Shown here in pieces: positions 34,323 to 34,583 of a DNA stretch of 34,583 bases. The translations under genes and the position numbers were made by a program. Position 1 is the stretch's first letter, and each line of letters opens with the position of its first letter. Origin of the DNA: Tieghemiomyces parasiticus (Eukaryota; Kickxellomycota; Dimargaritomycetes; Dimargaritales; Dimargaritaceae); contig JANBPT010000468.1 of assembly GCA_027575765.1 (NCBI GenBank), positions 1-34,583 on the forward strand, written 5' to 3'. The notes beneath the pieces are model-generated. The model saw nothing but the letters and a program-made list of their open reading frames with translations. It was not told where the DNA came from and did no database searches.

Positions 34323-34583
34323 ATGGTAAGCATATTTTACACCTTTGGACGGGAGGATATCGTCGTTCCCGAGCCATCCATAGGACAAAAATAGATGGAT
34401 GGATGGATGGACGGACGGTAATACAGCATCCTAGACGGTTAAGCATCGCTGCACCAAATTCCTCGCCATGAGGCCGATCCACCAAACTCGATCGCTAATC
34501 CACAATTTCACTTTGGCTCCATCAACCCATTCCAGGCTCCCGTCAAGCGCGCTTCCAAGGTCGCCCCGGCCCCCAGCATTGCC
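34323..34583 (+). CDS. RPL8: Ribosomal protein eL8 (RPL8/L7a), partial, cut by the window edge
   Basis: Proposed model: exon 1 is only the ATG at 34323-34325, followed by an intron (34326-34535) and exon 2 from 34536 to the window end, all in phase 0. The 17 visible residues read M-A-P-V-K-R-A-S-K-V-A-P-A-P-S-I-A. The basic M-A-P-x-K start followed by K-V-A-P-A-P is typical of fungal eL8 of the large ribosomal subunit. An intron directly after the start codon and a pyrimidine-rich leader are common in fungal ribosomal-protein genes, which supports the class. The exact family rests on 17 residues, so another basic ribosomal protein is possible. The 3' part lies outside the window. Confidence 0.65.
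34326..34535 (+). other. First intron of the eL8-like gene
   Basis: A 210-base intron with donor GTAAGC immediately after the ATG, a CTAAT branch-like motif near 34494, and acceptor TTCCAG (34530-34535), the first AG after that motif. It contains a GATG/GACG tetranucleotide repeat (34394-34418). Confidence 0.75.
34394..34418. repeat. Tetranucleotide microsatellite in the eL8 intron
   Basis: Four GATG units followed by two GACG units and a final G. The length is likely variable between strains. It lies inside the putative intron, so the protein is not affected. Confidence 0.8.

Overview
The window reads as nuclear DNA of a fungus, probably an early-diverging filamentous one. The inference rests on lysine made through the alpha-aminoadipate route (homoaconitase), a Tao3/Mor2-type morphogenesis protein, short spliceosomal introns with GTAAGT-like donors and CTAAC/TACTAAC branch sites, and GC-rich third codon positions. 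I cannot name the species. A zoopagomycote such as a Kickxellomycotina relative is a guess from the protein flavour, not a demonstrated placement. Layout: 1-2517 has no gene I can support. A type II membrane dipeptidyl aminopeptidase (DAP2/STE13 type, +) lies at 2518-5148. It converges on homoaconitase LYS4 (-, two exons, 6511-9138). Next, on the same strand, is the mitochondrial F1-ATPase assembly chaperone ATP11 (-, four exons, 9853-11324). A 1.5 kb divergent interval separates ATP11 from a giant TAO3/PAG1 (Furry-family) gene (+, 12844-21096). A gene-poor stretch follows, 21097-25727, with one small secreted cysteine-rich protein (-, 23107-23358) that has a CBM19-like chitin-binding pattern and a good TATA box. 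Then come the splicing factor SYF1/XAB2 (+, 25728-28220), a small YCII-domain protein with a probable mitochondrial leader (+, 28592-29038), a BK/Slo-like channel with RCK domains (-, 29242-32967), and at the right edge the first exon, intron and start of exon 2 of what is probably ribosomal protein eL8 (RPL8, +, 34323 onward). The genes are unrelated housekeeping or growth functions, as expected for a eukaryotic chromosome: no operon, gene cluster, phage, CRISPR array or complete transposon is visible. Loose themes are mitochondria (LYS4, ATP11, probably the YCII protein) and cell surface and polarity (aminopeptidase, TAO3, secreted CBM19-like protein, channel). The most interesting signals are the channel's pore, where the canonical K+ filter T-V-G-Y/F-G-D is replaced by T-S-G-P-D-E in an otherwise intact gene; the isolated TATA-driven secreted chitin-binding-like protein; a nested inverted repeat between convergent 3' ends; and poly-G/C tracts that occur only outside exons and are missing from the gene-poor stretch. 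I found no clear undescribed multi-gene system.
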